A stretch of DNA of 64,000 bases from Galbibacter sp. BG1 (GTDB taxonomy: Bacteria > Bacteroidota > Bacteroidia > Flavobacteriales > Flavobacteriaceae). Below the pieces are notes generated by a model, which was not told where the DNA came from, did no database searches, and saw only the letters and a program-made list of their open reading frames with translations. Of this stretch, positions 17,462 through 25,637 are shown in pieces. The position numbers were made by a program, and so were the translations under genes. Every line of letters begins with the position of its first letter. Within the stretch, counting starts at the first letter, position 1. The DNA is taken from the NCBI RefSeq assembly GCF_013391805.1, contig NZ_CP058364.1, forward strand, positions 3,291,501 through 3,355,500. Direction: 5' to 3'.

Positions 17462-18886
17462 ATGAATACGCAAGATACTATTATTGCTTTGGCCACTCCA
17501 TCTGGAGCTGGCGCAATTGCTGTTCTAAGAATTTCTGGGAAAGATGCTATAAAGGTCGCAGCTCCTTTCTTTAAATCGGTTCGCAGAAAATCTTTGGCCA
17601 CACAAAAATCGCACACCATCCATCTTGGTCATATTCATGAAAATGAGAAAATTTTAGATGAAGTTTTGGTTTCCATTTTTAAAGGTCCAAATTCCTACAC
17701 TGGGGAAAATGTTATAGAGATCTCTTGCCATGGTTCACCATTTATTCAACAGGAAATTTTGCAGCTTTTTCTTCGGAATGGCTGCCGAATGGCCGATGCA
17801 GGAGAGTTTACCCTTCGTGCCTTCCTTAACGGAAAATTAGATTTGAGTCAGGCTGAAGCTGTGGCAGACCTTATTGCTTCCGACAATGAGGCGAGTCACC
17901 AAATAGCTATGCAGCAAATGCGTGGTGGCTTCAGTAATGAAATAAAAAAGCTTCGGGAAGAATTGCTCAATTTTGCTTCCCTCATCGAACTCGAACTGGA
18001 TTTTGCTGAAGAAGATGTAGAGTTTGCAGATAGAACTGCATTTACCGAACTTTTAAACAGAATACAATTGGTATTAAAACGCCTCATAGATTCCTTTGCG
18101 GTAGGAAATGTTATAAAAAACGGTATTCCAGTGGCTATTGTAGGCGAGCCGAATGTAGGCAAATCTACGCTGCTCAACGCCCTATTAAATGAAGAAAGAG
18201 CCATTGTAAGTGATATAGCAGGAACCACCCGCGACACCATTGAAGATGAACTGAGCATCGGGGGAATCGGGTTCCGGTTTATCGATACCGCAGGAATTCG
18301 GGAAACAAAAGACGTGGTGGAGAGTATTGGGATTAAAAAAACATTCGAAAAAATAGAACAAGCCCAAGTGGTTGTTTATTTAATTGACAGCCAGAAACTG
18401 GCCGAAAACAAAGAGAGCTTTAAGGATATACGTATCGAGCTGGAAAAAATAAGAAACCGATTTCCGCATAAACCTCTAGTAATTATCGCTAATAAAACCG
18501 ATAAAGTTGCACTTGAGGTAACGGGCTTTATAAATGCTCAATTACAGGATATTAGCGCTGATAATGATAAAACAAAATACTTATTACTAGCTGCTAAAAC
18601 AGGTGTTGGTGTTGAGGAATTAAAGAACATCTTACTCAACTTTGTTAATACGGGTGCACTCCGCAATAACGAAACCATTATCACCAATTCACGTCACTAC
18701 GATTCATTGCTAAAAGCCATGCAAGAGATTGATAGGGTTCAAGACGGAATGGCGGCCGATATTTCCAGTGATCTACTCGCTATTGACATCCGCCAAGCAT
18801 TATATCATTTTGGTGAAATCACTGGAGAAATCACCACAGACGATCTATTAGGGAATATTTTTGCTAATTTCTGTATCGGAAAGTAA
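17462..18886 (+). CDS. mnmE: tRNA uridine-5-carboxymethylaminomethyl modification GTPase MnmE
   Basis: 474 aa. The N-terminal tetrahydrofolate-binding domain starts DTIIALATPSGAGAIAVLRISG. The central helical region follows (LRAFLNGKLDLSQAEAVADLI), then an inserted G domain with GEPNVGKSTLLN (G1), DIAGTTRDTIEDE (G2), DTAGIRET (G3) and NKTD (G4). The C-terminal end is FCIGK, carrying the conserved catalytic Cys471. With MnmG it modifies the wobble uridine of several tRNAs. The gene ends 12 bp from the convergent lipoprotein gene at 18899. Confidence 0.98.
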   Translation: MNTQDTIIALATPSGAGAIAVLRISGKDAIKVAAPFFKSVRRKSLATQKSHTIHLGHIHENEKILDEVLVSIFKGPNSYTGENVIEISCHGSPFIQQEILQLFLRNGCRMADAGEFTLRAFLNGKLDLSQAEAVADLIASDNEASHQIAMQQMRGGFSNEIKKLREELLNFASLIELELDFAEEDVEFADRTAFTELLNRIQLVLKRLIDSFAVGNVIKNGIPVAIVGEPNVGKSTLLNALLNEERAIVSDIAGTTRDTIEDELSIGGIGFRFIDTAGIRETKDVVESIGIKKTFEKIEQAQVVVYLIDSQKLAENKESFKDIRIELEKIRNRFPHKPLVIIANKTDKVALEVTGFINAQLQDISADNDKTKYLLLAAKTGVGVEELKNILLNFVNTGALRNNETIITNSRHYDSLLKAMQEIDRVQDGMAADISSDLLAIDIRQALYHFGEITGEITTDDLLGNIFANFCIGK

Positions 18887-18898
18887 CCACTATTACCC

Positions 18899-20299
18899 TC
18901 AAGGATTCTGTGCTCCTATAGGGCAACCGATAAAAAAAGAGTTGGTTACTACTACATTGGCGTCGTCTTTAGAAGATAGTCCGCCTTGGTATTTGGGGTC
19001 TGCCAGCAACCCAGTGTCTTCCAATTGGTACACCGGGCCTACCAAAGTTACATTGGCTACATTCGCCATGGTTCTGGGCATTGTGCCTACCGATTTGGAA
19101 CTGGAAACCTCCATGCAGGCCGATCCGGACTCGTCTGCGGAATAGGGATTACGTACAAGATATACATATTGAATGTCGCCACTAAACCCTTGGTCCATAT
19201 CCAAATCATCATCCAAACAGTTGTAAACGGCAATGTATTTTATATTTATATTTCCACCAAACCACTCAATGGCATCATCGCCGGCGTAGTTTATGAGTAA
19301 GTGGTGAGCGTTGGTATCGTAACCAATTCCGCCAAAAGTAATACTATTTAGTTCATTCCCGGCAGAAACGGCTATACCAGTATATTCTACTCGCCAATAC
19401 CCCAATTCCCCAGCGTTGTAAGAAGGGTCGTTTCCTCCGTACAAACCATCTTCTTCGTTTTCTCCCTGTATACCTTCAATAGCAATATCCACTCCTTTGT
19501 TACTGGGGGCATTTCCGCAGAAAACAACACCACCCCATTTCCCTCTCGTTCGGGTTCCAGCCGGTGCGTTAGTGGTAAAAACGATAGGTTCTTCGGGTGT
19601 TCCCACTGCATCCACGACGGAACCTCGATTGAACACTAGTACACCCGATTGCACGCCAACCGCTTCTTCCCCATAAATTACCGTTCCCGCTTCAATGGTA
19701 AGGGTTACGCCATCTGTGACAAATACCTGGCCTTTTAAAAGGTACTGTTTGTCTTTTGTCCACGTGGTGTTGGTGGTGATCCTACCAGTAACTTCCACAA
19801 TATTATCCATGGGATATTCTTTATTTTGAGTATTCAGTTGAAACCATTCAGAATCTGTATTCCAACCTGTGGCTCCCAAATTGCTTCCATCGGCAGAAAA
19901 AGCACCGGAAAACATTGAGGTTTCCATTTGGTTTGCTCCTAATCCACTCGAGCGGTTTGGCTGTATTGGGACTAAGTTGTTTGCAATGGGAATAGGTAGT
20001 TTTTTCAATTCAATAGCATTAGCATCAGAGGAATTTGTAGGTTTTCCAAATTCATCGTTTATAAAGAAACCCAACGTGGTGTTGGAAACCACATGGGTTT
20101 CCGTTGAGGCTGGATCTATAAAAACCGTAGTGGTATCGTTCTTTAAAAAGAGAATTCCGCGAACATCGGAGTCGCCACTACCCGTTTTTTCTACTTCCCC
20201 TTGATCTGGCGGTGGTAGAATTTCAATGGATTCACAAGCTTGGAATGTGCTTCCTAAGAGGAATAAACTGATTGATATAGTATAAAATTGTTTTTTCAT
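18899..20299 (-). CDS. Lipoprotein, probable surface partner of the adjacent TonB-dependent receptor
   Basis: 466 aa. A lipoprotein-type signal ends at Cys22 (LLGSTFQAC), although the lipobox is imperfect. The body is rich in Gly, Asn and beta strands, and around residues 165-330 carries parallel-beta-helix-like repeats (LTIEAGTVIYGE, GVLVFNRGSVVDAVG, HHLLINYAGDDAIEWFGGNI, KYIAVYNCLDDDLDMDQG). The Asp/Asn-rich turns could bind calcium. It follows the TonB-dependent receptor gene on the same strand after a 262-bp gap holding a palindromic repeat, so the two probably form one uptake system across the outer membrane. Ligand unknown. I know of no experimentally assigned function for this type. 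Confidence 0.7.
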   Translation of the reverse strand: MKKQFYTISISLFLLGSTFQACESIEILPPPDQGEVEKTGSGDSDVRGILFLKNDTTTVFIDPASTETHVVSNTTLGFFINDEFGKPTNSSDANAIELKKLPIPIANNLVPIQPNRSSGLGANQMETSMFSGAFSADGSNLGATGWNTDSEWFQLNTQNKEYPMDNIVEVTGRITTNTTWTKDKQYLLKGQVFVTDGVTLTIEAGTVIYGEEAVGVQSGVLVFNRGSVVDAVGTPEEPIVFTTNAPAGTRTRGKWGGVVFCGNAPSNKGVDIAIEGIQGENEEDGLYGGNDPSYNAGELGYWRVEYTGIAVSAGNELNSITFGGIGYDTNAHHLLINYAGDDAIEWFGGNINIKYIAVYNCLDDDLDMDQGFSGDIQYVYLVRNPYSADESGSACMEVSSSKSVGTMPRTMANVANVTLVGPVYQLEDTGLLADPKYQGGLSSKDDANVVVTNSFFIGCPIGAQNP

Positions 20300-20346
20300 T
20301 TTAACTCCATTTAAAATATGATTGTCCGCAATCTATTATAATGCAC

Positions 20347-20423
20347 TGTCACCTCGAGCGCAGTCGAGAGGTCGTTTGGCTTAACAAACTTAAAATAGGA
20401 TCTCGACTGCGCTCGACCTGACA
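20347..20423. repeat. REP-like paired palindrome, CTCGAGCGCAGTCGAG type
   Basis: The left arm (20347-20369, TGTCACC then TCGAGCGCAGTCGAGA) and the right arm (20401-20423, TCTCGACTGCGCTCGA then CCTGACA) are inverted copies differing only at a central GG/CC pair, around a 31-bp spacer. It sits between the TonB receptor and its lipoprotein gene. A related element lies at 45977-46073. Confidence 0.75.
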
Positions 20424-20561
20424 TTTTAATCCTGGTATGATACATTACAGATATTTAATATTTAAAATCATCAGTTGGCCGTACTCTTAATTTCTCATTT
20501 ACATTCTGACTTTATATTTTTTCAGAATAAATCATCTGAATTCATTCATCTAAAAAACTTC

Positions 20562-23078
20562 CTAAAACCTATAATTTACCCCCACGCGATACGACTGGTA
20601 TGTTAGTCCGTACTGCACTATTTTATCCACTTCTGCACTTAAATCCCCATCGATATTGGCGTCTTCAATAATGTTCAGCTCCGTATTTAAAAGATTTAGC
20701 GCCGTAAAAGTAAGCCTCATTTTTTCTGAAATATTCAATGCTCCCCCAGCATTTAAAAAACCGCGTTCGTTGGTGTACCACGGAAACGTTTCTTGTCCGT
20801 CTCCAACGGAATACAACGCACTTCCTTTATAGGCAAAATCCACGGTAAACTGCCCTTTATCATTCTTTAGTCCGTAAGTAAGTCCCGCATTCGCCATAAG
20901 CGGCACCTGCCCCTGCAAGGGTCTGGAAGTTGAAAATTCGTTTGAATCTTCTCCCAAATCGATTACGGAATTGGTATAAGTGAGATTTCCTGTAAAGAGT
21001 AACCGACTAAAAACAAGATTGCTGTTGTTGGATAGAAATTTAGCAAACTCAACTTCCACACCTCCAATTTCTGCCGACTGAGTGTTATCAAAACTAAACG
21101 CGGGGTTATCAGCCTGTATCACATAAATCATTTCTATGGGGTTCTTAATTTTTTTGTAGAAAGGGGTCAAAGAAAAATACTCGTTATTACCGAATGCATA
21201 TAAAAAACTAATATCGAGATGCGATAACGTGGCAGTTTGCAAGTCGGGATTCCCTTGAATATTGGCACGAAAATCAAAATCGAAGAATTGAAACGGCGAA
21301 AGTTCCCGAAAAGCCGGACGATTAACAGACTTACTGAAATTAGCTTTTACCGTTGCCTTTTCGCTAACACGGTACGCCATGTTAAAATACGGTAAATAAC
21401 TATCTATATTCGTGTTGATATCCAATCCCCCCGTGGCTAAATCCTGCCGAAAGTTTTCATATCGAAACCCTATGGATGTTTTCAATTTTCCATCAATCCA
21501 TGAATTATCAAACCCTAAATAACTAGCTACAAGTGCGTTTTGAGCGTTGTAGGTATCAAAAGATGTCGTGCCATCATTTAAAAAATAACCTTCGGGTCCA
21601 AAATTTTCCGAAGAAAAAACAGTTCCCAATTGATTGAAAGGTACAAATCGTAATTCCGGACTCGTAAAATCGTCTTTTACATTGGTAAGCAGTCGAGCGC
21701 CAAACGTTCGGTTGTACACTTCGGCAAGAAATCCTATTTTTATTTCAAAAACATCATCTATAAAATCATGATTTAAATCTAATCTTCCGGAAACAGTATA
21801 ATCTTTTAAATCGCTTCGGAAGCGTGCTCCTTGGTCTGCTTTGGAACCTTCTGGAATTACTAAAAAATAAGGATCCTCTGTGCCTAAATTTCGTTGAGCT
21901 GCCGCCCTTCTTAAATCGGGTTCTCTTCTATTAAAATCTTGAAACCCAAGAGACCATTCTATATCGGTATCCTTGCCAAATTCATGATTCCCCAACAATC
22001 GGGTTAAGAACATGGTTTTTTGTACCAAACCAAATTGAGTGTAGTATAACTCCTTATCGCTTAGCGGACTAATAAAATACCGAGACATGGCTTGATTATC
22101 ACCTTGATTGGTATAAGAAATGTCCAAATTAAAATGATTATCATCATTCAGTTGAAAAAACCATGCCGAATTAAGCATCAAAGAAGTTTTGGTACTCCAT
22201 GCACCATCTGTCATATAGTTTCTCAATTCACTAGAAGTCACAGCGGTTCCCTCTCCTTCTGCCCTTTCGTAATTGGAATACCTTGCCCTTTGATAATGTG
22301 CTCCCGTGGTAGCATTTTCATAATGAAGTGAATTTATGGTACTCAATTTCTTATCGTCATTTTCAAATAATTTGCGTCCAAAGGCGAAACCAATATCAAA
22401 AGAAGGAGCTGCATTTACAGTCTCAATACCCCATCTATTGGGTAGTTTGGCACCTTCCGCTTCCCTTTCACTTCTTGTCATATTTTGAATTTCTGCAGCA
22501 GATGCGATGTCATTCGCCAAATCCCTATTGTTGGAACCAAACCCAAAATAATCTCCGAAGAAATCTCCATAATCTTCATTTCTAACCATTTGTTGAAACG
22601 TAATATTGTGTTGATATCCTACATTAACACTTAAGTTGGTAAAGTTTTCGTTTACATTTGCTGTTGTTTCGATATTTAAAGTAGCACCGCCCCACTCTCC
22701 ATAATTTACATAACTACCCGATTTAAAAATATCCAGTTCTTGAAATGCACTGCTCGGAATTAATCCTAAAGCAAAGGCTTTCACTTTTTGTTCTGAAATA
22801 GGCGTTGCCAGTCCGTCTACCGTTATAGAAGTGTACCGCGGACTCAACCCTCTAAAAGAAACTAAATTACCAGCTTCAAAACTTACACCAGAAACCCTTT
22901 TAAGAAGCCCTGTGGCACTTCCTCCCACCTTGCCAATGAAATCGTTGGAAAGTATGTTCGTTATTTCCACGGAAGTCATATCGTTGTCTCGAACATGATG
23001 TTCATTACTATTTTGAGCCTCAAGGAATAAGCTGAATAGACAGAAGGTAAGTTGAATAATACGGAAGCAATATTTCAT
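20562..23078 (-). CDS. TonB-dependent outer-membrane receptor
   Basis: 838 aa. A signal peptide (ending near LFLEAQ) is followed directly by the plug domain (SNDFIGKVGGSATGLLKRVSG, VSFRGLSPRYTSITVDGLATP). The N-terminal carboxypeptidase-like domain of SusC-type receptors is absent. A 22-strand barrel follows (NGYQHN-type strands, SIGFRYENF, KANFSKSVNRPAFRELSPFQF), ending in YRVGVNYRF with the terminal Phe recognised for outer-membrane insertion. It would take up a ligand using TonB energy. The downstream lipoprotein at 18899-20299 is its likely partner. No SusD is present, which argues against a polysaccharide locus; a metal or small-organic ligand is possible but unproven. Confidence 0.92.
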   Translation of the reverse strand: MKYCFRIIQLTFCLFSLFLEAQNSNEHHVRDNDMTSVEITNILSNDFIGKVGGSATGLLKRVSGVSFEAGNLVSFRGLSPRYTSITVDGLATPISEQKVKAFALGLIPSSAFQELDIFKSGSYVNYGEWGGATLNIETTANVNENFTNLSVNVGYQHNITFQQMVRNEDYGDFFGDYFGFGSNNRDLANDIASAAEIQNMTRSEREAEGAKLPNRWGIETVNAAPSFDIGFAFGRKLFENDDKKLSTINSLHYENATTGAHYQRARYSNYERAEGEGTAVTSSELRNYMTDGAWSTKTSLMLNSAWFFQLNDDNHFNLDISYTNQGDNQAMSRYFISPLSDKELYYTQFGLVQKTMFLTRLLGNHEFGKDTDIEWSLGFQDFNRREPDLRRAAAQRNLGTEDPYFLVIPEGSKADQGARFRSDLKDYTVSGRLDLNHDFIDDVFEIKIGFLAEVYNRTFGARLLTNVKDDFTSPELRFVPFNQLGTVFSSENFGPEGYFLNDGTTSFDTYNAQNALVASYLGFDNSWIDGKLKTSIGFRYENFRQDLATGGLDINTNIDSYLPYFNMAYRVSEKATVKANFSKSVNRPAFRELSPFQFFDFDFRANIQGNPDLQTATLSHLDISFLYAFGNNEYFSLTPFYKKIKNPIEMIYVIQADNPAFSFDNTQSAEIGGVEVEFAKFLSNNSNLVFSRLLFTGNLTYTNSVIDLGEDSNEFSTSRPLQGQVPLMANAGLTYGLKNDKGQFTVDFAYKGSALYSVGDGQETFPWYTNERGFLNAGGALNISEKMRLTFTALNLLNTELNIIEDANIDGDLSAEVDKIVQYGLTYQSYRVGVNYRF

Positions 23079-23241
23079 AGCTAAGAGGCATATTTTAACC
23101 TCTTCTAAATATATAAAATACTCGCATAAAAGACAACATAATTACCTTATCTATAGAATGTTATAATTTAATTTATGCGTTAATTCTTTATTTTTAAATG
23201 AATTATTTGTAGTTTTAGTTTAACCGATAAAAGAAAAATAT

Positions 23242-23742
23242 ATGAAAAAATTAATCATTTTAATGGTTGCAGTAGGCTTTGCAATAGTAGGCTGCGATAC
23301 CAAAAAGAAAGATCTTACAGCTCAATACCAAGATTTAATGAAACAATGTGATAGCATTGAGACAGTACATGAAAAGTTTACGGGAGTCCATAACAGTATG
23401 GCTGATGAACACGAGAAATTCACGGAAGAGCTAGAAGGCATGGAATTACAGGACTCTACGGTGCTTGCAGATCTTGCAAAACATGGGGTAATCCTCGACC
23501 GTCACGATGCCATTATTGAAAGCCATGGAGAATTAATTGAAAGCCATAAAAAGCTGGAAGCCGATTTTAAGAATCTTTCGGAAGTGGAAATGGAAGCTGA
23601 AATCGATCAGATTGAAAAGGATTTTGATAAAATTACTTCCGAGCACACTGTAATGGAAGAAGAACATGATACCATGATGAAAGAACACGAAGCTATGAGG
23701 CAAAGAATAGCAGCGAAGGAAGAAGAAATGGGAGAAGAATAA
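23242..23742 (+). CDS. Small coiled-coil lipoprotein
   Basis: 166 aa. The lipobox AIVGC places the lipidated Cys at residue 18. The mature chain is almost entirely charged helix, rich in Glu, Lys, His and Met, with repeating HEKF, HDAIIESHGELIESH and EEEHDTMMKEHEAM units, consistent with one long coiled coil. It resembles Lpp-like or spacer lipoproteins only in form. The repeated His and Met residues could bind metal. It is divergent from the TonB receptor across 163 bp and is followed by a good terminator, so it is a single-gene unit. Function unknown. Confidence 0.8.
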   Translation: MKKLIILMVAVGFAIVGCDTKKKDLTAQYQDLMKQCDSIETVHEKFTGVHNSMADEHEKFTEELEGMELQDSTVLADLAKHGVILDRHDAIIESHGELIESHKKLEADFKNLSEVEMEAEIDQIEKDFDKITSEHTVMEEEHDTMMKEHEAMRQRIAAKEEEMGEE

Positions 23743-23761
23743 TGACTTTCCGTTTTTTGGA

Positions 23762-23806
23762 AATAAACTCCACGGAACTGAAAAGTTCGTGGAGTTTATT
23801 ATTTTG
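23762..23806 (+). terminator. Rho-independent terminator after the coiled-coil lipoprotein gene
   Basis: AATAAACTCCACGGA (23762-23776) pairs with TTCGTGGAGTTTATT (23786-23800) with one G:T pair and a 9-base loop, followed by ATTTTG. It starts 20 bp after the stop codon. Confidence 0.78.
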
Positions 23807-23894
23807 ATAAGTCAAAAATTAAACTATACCCATAGAGCATTTCGCTTTTAAAATCGGTTTCAGTATCAATTTTGATCAAAAGTATTTTACAACT

Positions 23895-25637
23895 CTACTT
23901 CATCTTTGGCTCTAACCATAGATAGGCCATACATCCAAGAAATAGAAGGTAAAACCAGATGATATTTACCGGTTTTTGGATTTTATCTTTTTTTCTGACT
24001 TCAATATTTTTTGAAGCCCTTAATTTGTTTTGTTGGATGGTTTGAGGAGCTTTTAAAGATTTCCAATGGGCGGTATCGAATACAAAAAAATTAAAGGCAG
24101 TACTGCTATCGCCCTCCATGATCATTGTGTTCCATCCCAATTTTCTTGGAAAAGTCTTCCCTCGCCACCTATTTTGCACAAAAACATCCCTTTGCATGGG
24201 CACTCGATCCCCGTTGTGGTTTATGCTGGGAAGTTCTTCGGAGGTTTGTACCGAAAAATAGTAAGGTTCATCTATTAAAGGAAAAGAGTTATCCGTTTCC
24301 CAATTTACATGACGGGATTCCCTTTTGGCGATGCTTTCAACGATGTCAGACCACAACTTTTTATAATACTCTAGTTTTCCTTCCAATTGTAATTCGAACG
24401 TATTCTTAATTACCGTAGTTCCAATTCTGCCCTTCCCTACTCTTATGTAACCACTGATTACACGATCTTTTATCCGATCTATTTCTATTATGTTTTCATT
24501 CGGCACTATGTAATTAGATTGAATTTCTAATTCTAATTTATCCATTGTTACCGATCTGTCATTCGTCGGCAGAAACGTGAGTCCGCTGAAGTCTTTAAAA
24601 GTTTCTGGGGTTTGCGCAGAGGATTGCAGTAACAAACCCAGTCCTTCCTCGGCTATCATTTTTTTTAAAATAGCTCTTTGGGAGTTTGAAAGTGCAGAAA
24701 AGGTTGTGGCATCCATCATCAACAAATCGAAAGGCTTAAGGCCTTCTTCAGAAATACCATTAAAACTTAAGTTTTCAGTATTTAGTATTTCAGTCTTGTA
24801 TTCACCTCTGGTTACTTGAGTTCTTACCACTAATTCATTCTCCATTTCTGCCAAATAATTCTTTAAGTATTTCGTCTCAAAGCTTGGATAGGCGTTCCAA
24901 ATTAAAATTTTCAATCCTCTCTGTTTCTCAATCTTTATTGGCAAGGTATTCGATTTTATAATCTTCCCCAGAGTATCCATTTCTTCTAAACGGTATGCAA
25001 AATTCCCTGCAGTTTTAGTCATCGCTTTAAGGTTAAAAACTTCTTTTTCTGCTTCTTGGAATGAAACAGAATCCAATTTATCTCCGGCAGGACCAACTAA
25101 TAACAATTTATGGCCTTTAACTGGGGACATATATTTCCCTTTAATTTCCAAAGAATCACCAATTTGCACTTCTTCTTTAAAGTTCATTTCAACAATCCCC
25201 GAAGGCACTTCTCCCCTTCGGAATTCCATGGGAAGACTGTCTAGCTGATACAAATCGTAAGTTGGGATGCCATTCCCCAATACCAAAACCTTGCTTATCC
25301 CTTTAAGTTTAGTATGTAGCTCTTTTTTATTTTTATAGTCTATAACAACTGGCCGTTGGTCTTGTTTTTTTACACTATCATAAACGTTTTTGAGAATTTT
25401 CTTAGTAGCGCCTTCCGTTAGAATAATACCTGTTTTATCGACTACGGAATAAACCATAGGTTTAAAAACAATAACTGCTAAAGAAGCAATTGCGATTAGA
25501 GATATTAATGCCTTGGTAAAAAAACGTACCGACCACCTTTGTTGCCATTCTTTCCACAGAAATAGTCCCCAGAGGATTATCGCTATTGTTAAAACAGCCC
25601 AAAAGTGTTCGGTATTTAAATAACTAAATCCCCTCAT
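23895..25637 (-). CDS. Membrane protein of the MoxR/BatA cluster, GATase-like periplasmic domain
   Basis: 580 aa. Two N-terminal membrane helices (FWAVLTIAIILWGLFLW and ALISLIAIASLAVIVF), a large extracytoplasmic region and one C-terminal helix (IIWFYLLFLGCMAYLWLEP) are visible. The central region (GLKILIWNAYPSFETKYL, PFDLLMMDATTFSALSNSQ, EEGLGLLLQ) resembles the class I glutamine-amidotransferase-like fold found in BatA-type proteins, without an obvious catalytic Cys. It is the last gene of the minus-strand unit, and its start overlaps the stop of the upstream gene by one base (TAATG). A structural or scaffolding role with the MoxR system is inferred. Confidence 0.75.
   Translation of the reverse strand: MRGFSYLNTEHFWAVLTIAIILWGLFLWKEWQQRWSVRFFTKALISLIAIASLAVIVFKPMVYSVVDKTGIILTEGATKKILKNVYDSVKKQDQRPVVIDYKNKKELHTKLKGISKVLVLGNGIPTYDLYQLDSLPMEFRRGEVPSGIVEMNFKEEVQIGDSLEIKGKYMSPVKGHKLLLVGPAGDKLDSVSFQEAEKEVFNLKAMTKTAGNFAYRLEEMDTLGKIIKSNTLPIKIEKQRGLKILIWNAYPSFETKYLKNYLAEMENELVVRTQVTRGEYKTEILNTENLSFNGISEEGLKPFDLLMMDATTFSALSNSQRAILKKMIAEEGLGLLLQSSAQTPETFKDFSGLTFLPTNDRSVTMDKLELEIQSNYIVPNENIIEIDRIKDRVISGYIRVGKGRIGTTVIKNTFELQLEGKLEYYKKLWSDIVESIAKRESRHVNWETDNSFPLIDEPYYFSVQTSEELPSINHNGDRVPMQRDVFVQNRWRGKTFPRKLGWNTMIMEGDSSTAFNFFVFDTAHWKSLKAPQTIQQNKLRASKNIEVRKKDKIQKPVNIIWFYLLFLGCMAYLWLEPKMK

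Noticed and set aside
18861-19300. Plus-strand frames overlapping the lipoprotein gene
   Set aside because: They are antisense to the lipoprotein gene, whose signal peptide and repeats are convincing.
20347-20423. CRISPR or transposon end
   Set aside because: There is one inverted pair with a single spacer, no repeat array, and no transposase; it is better explained as a REP-like palindrome.
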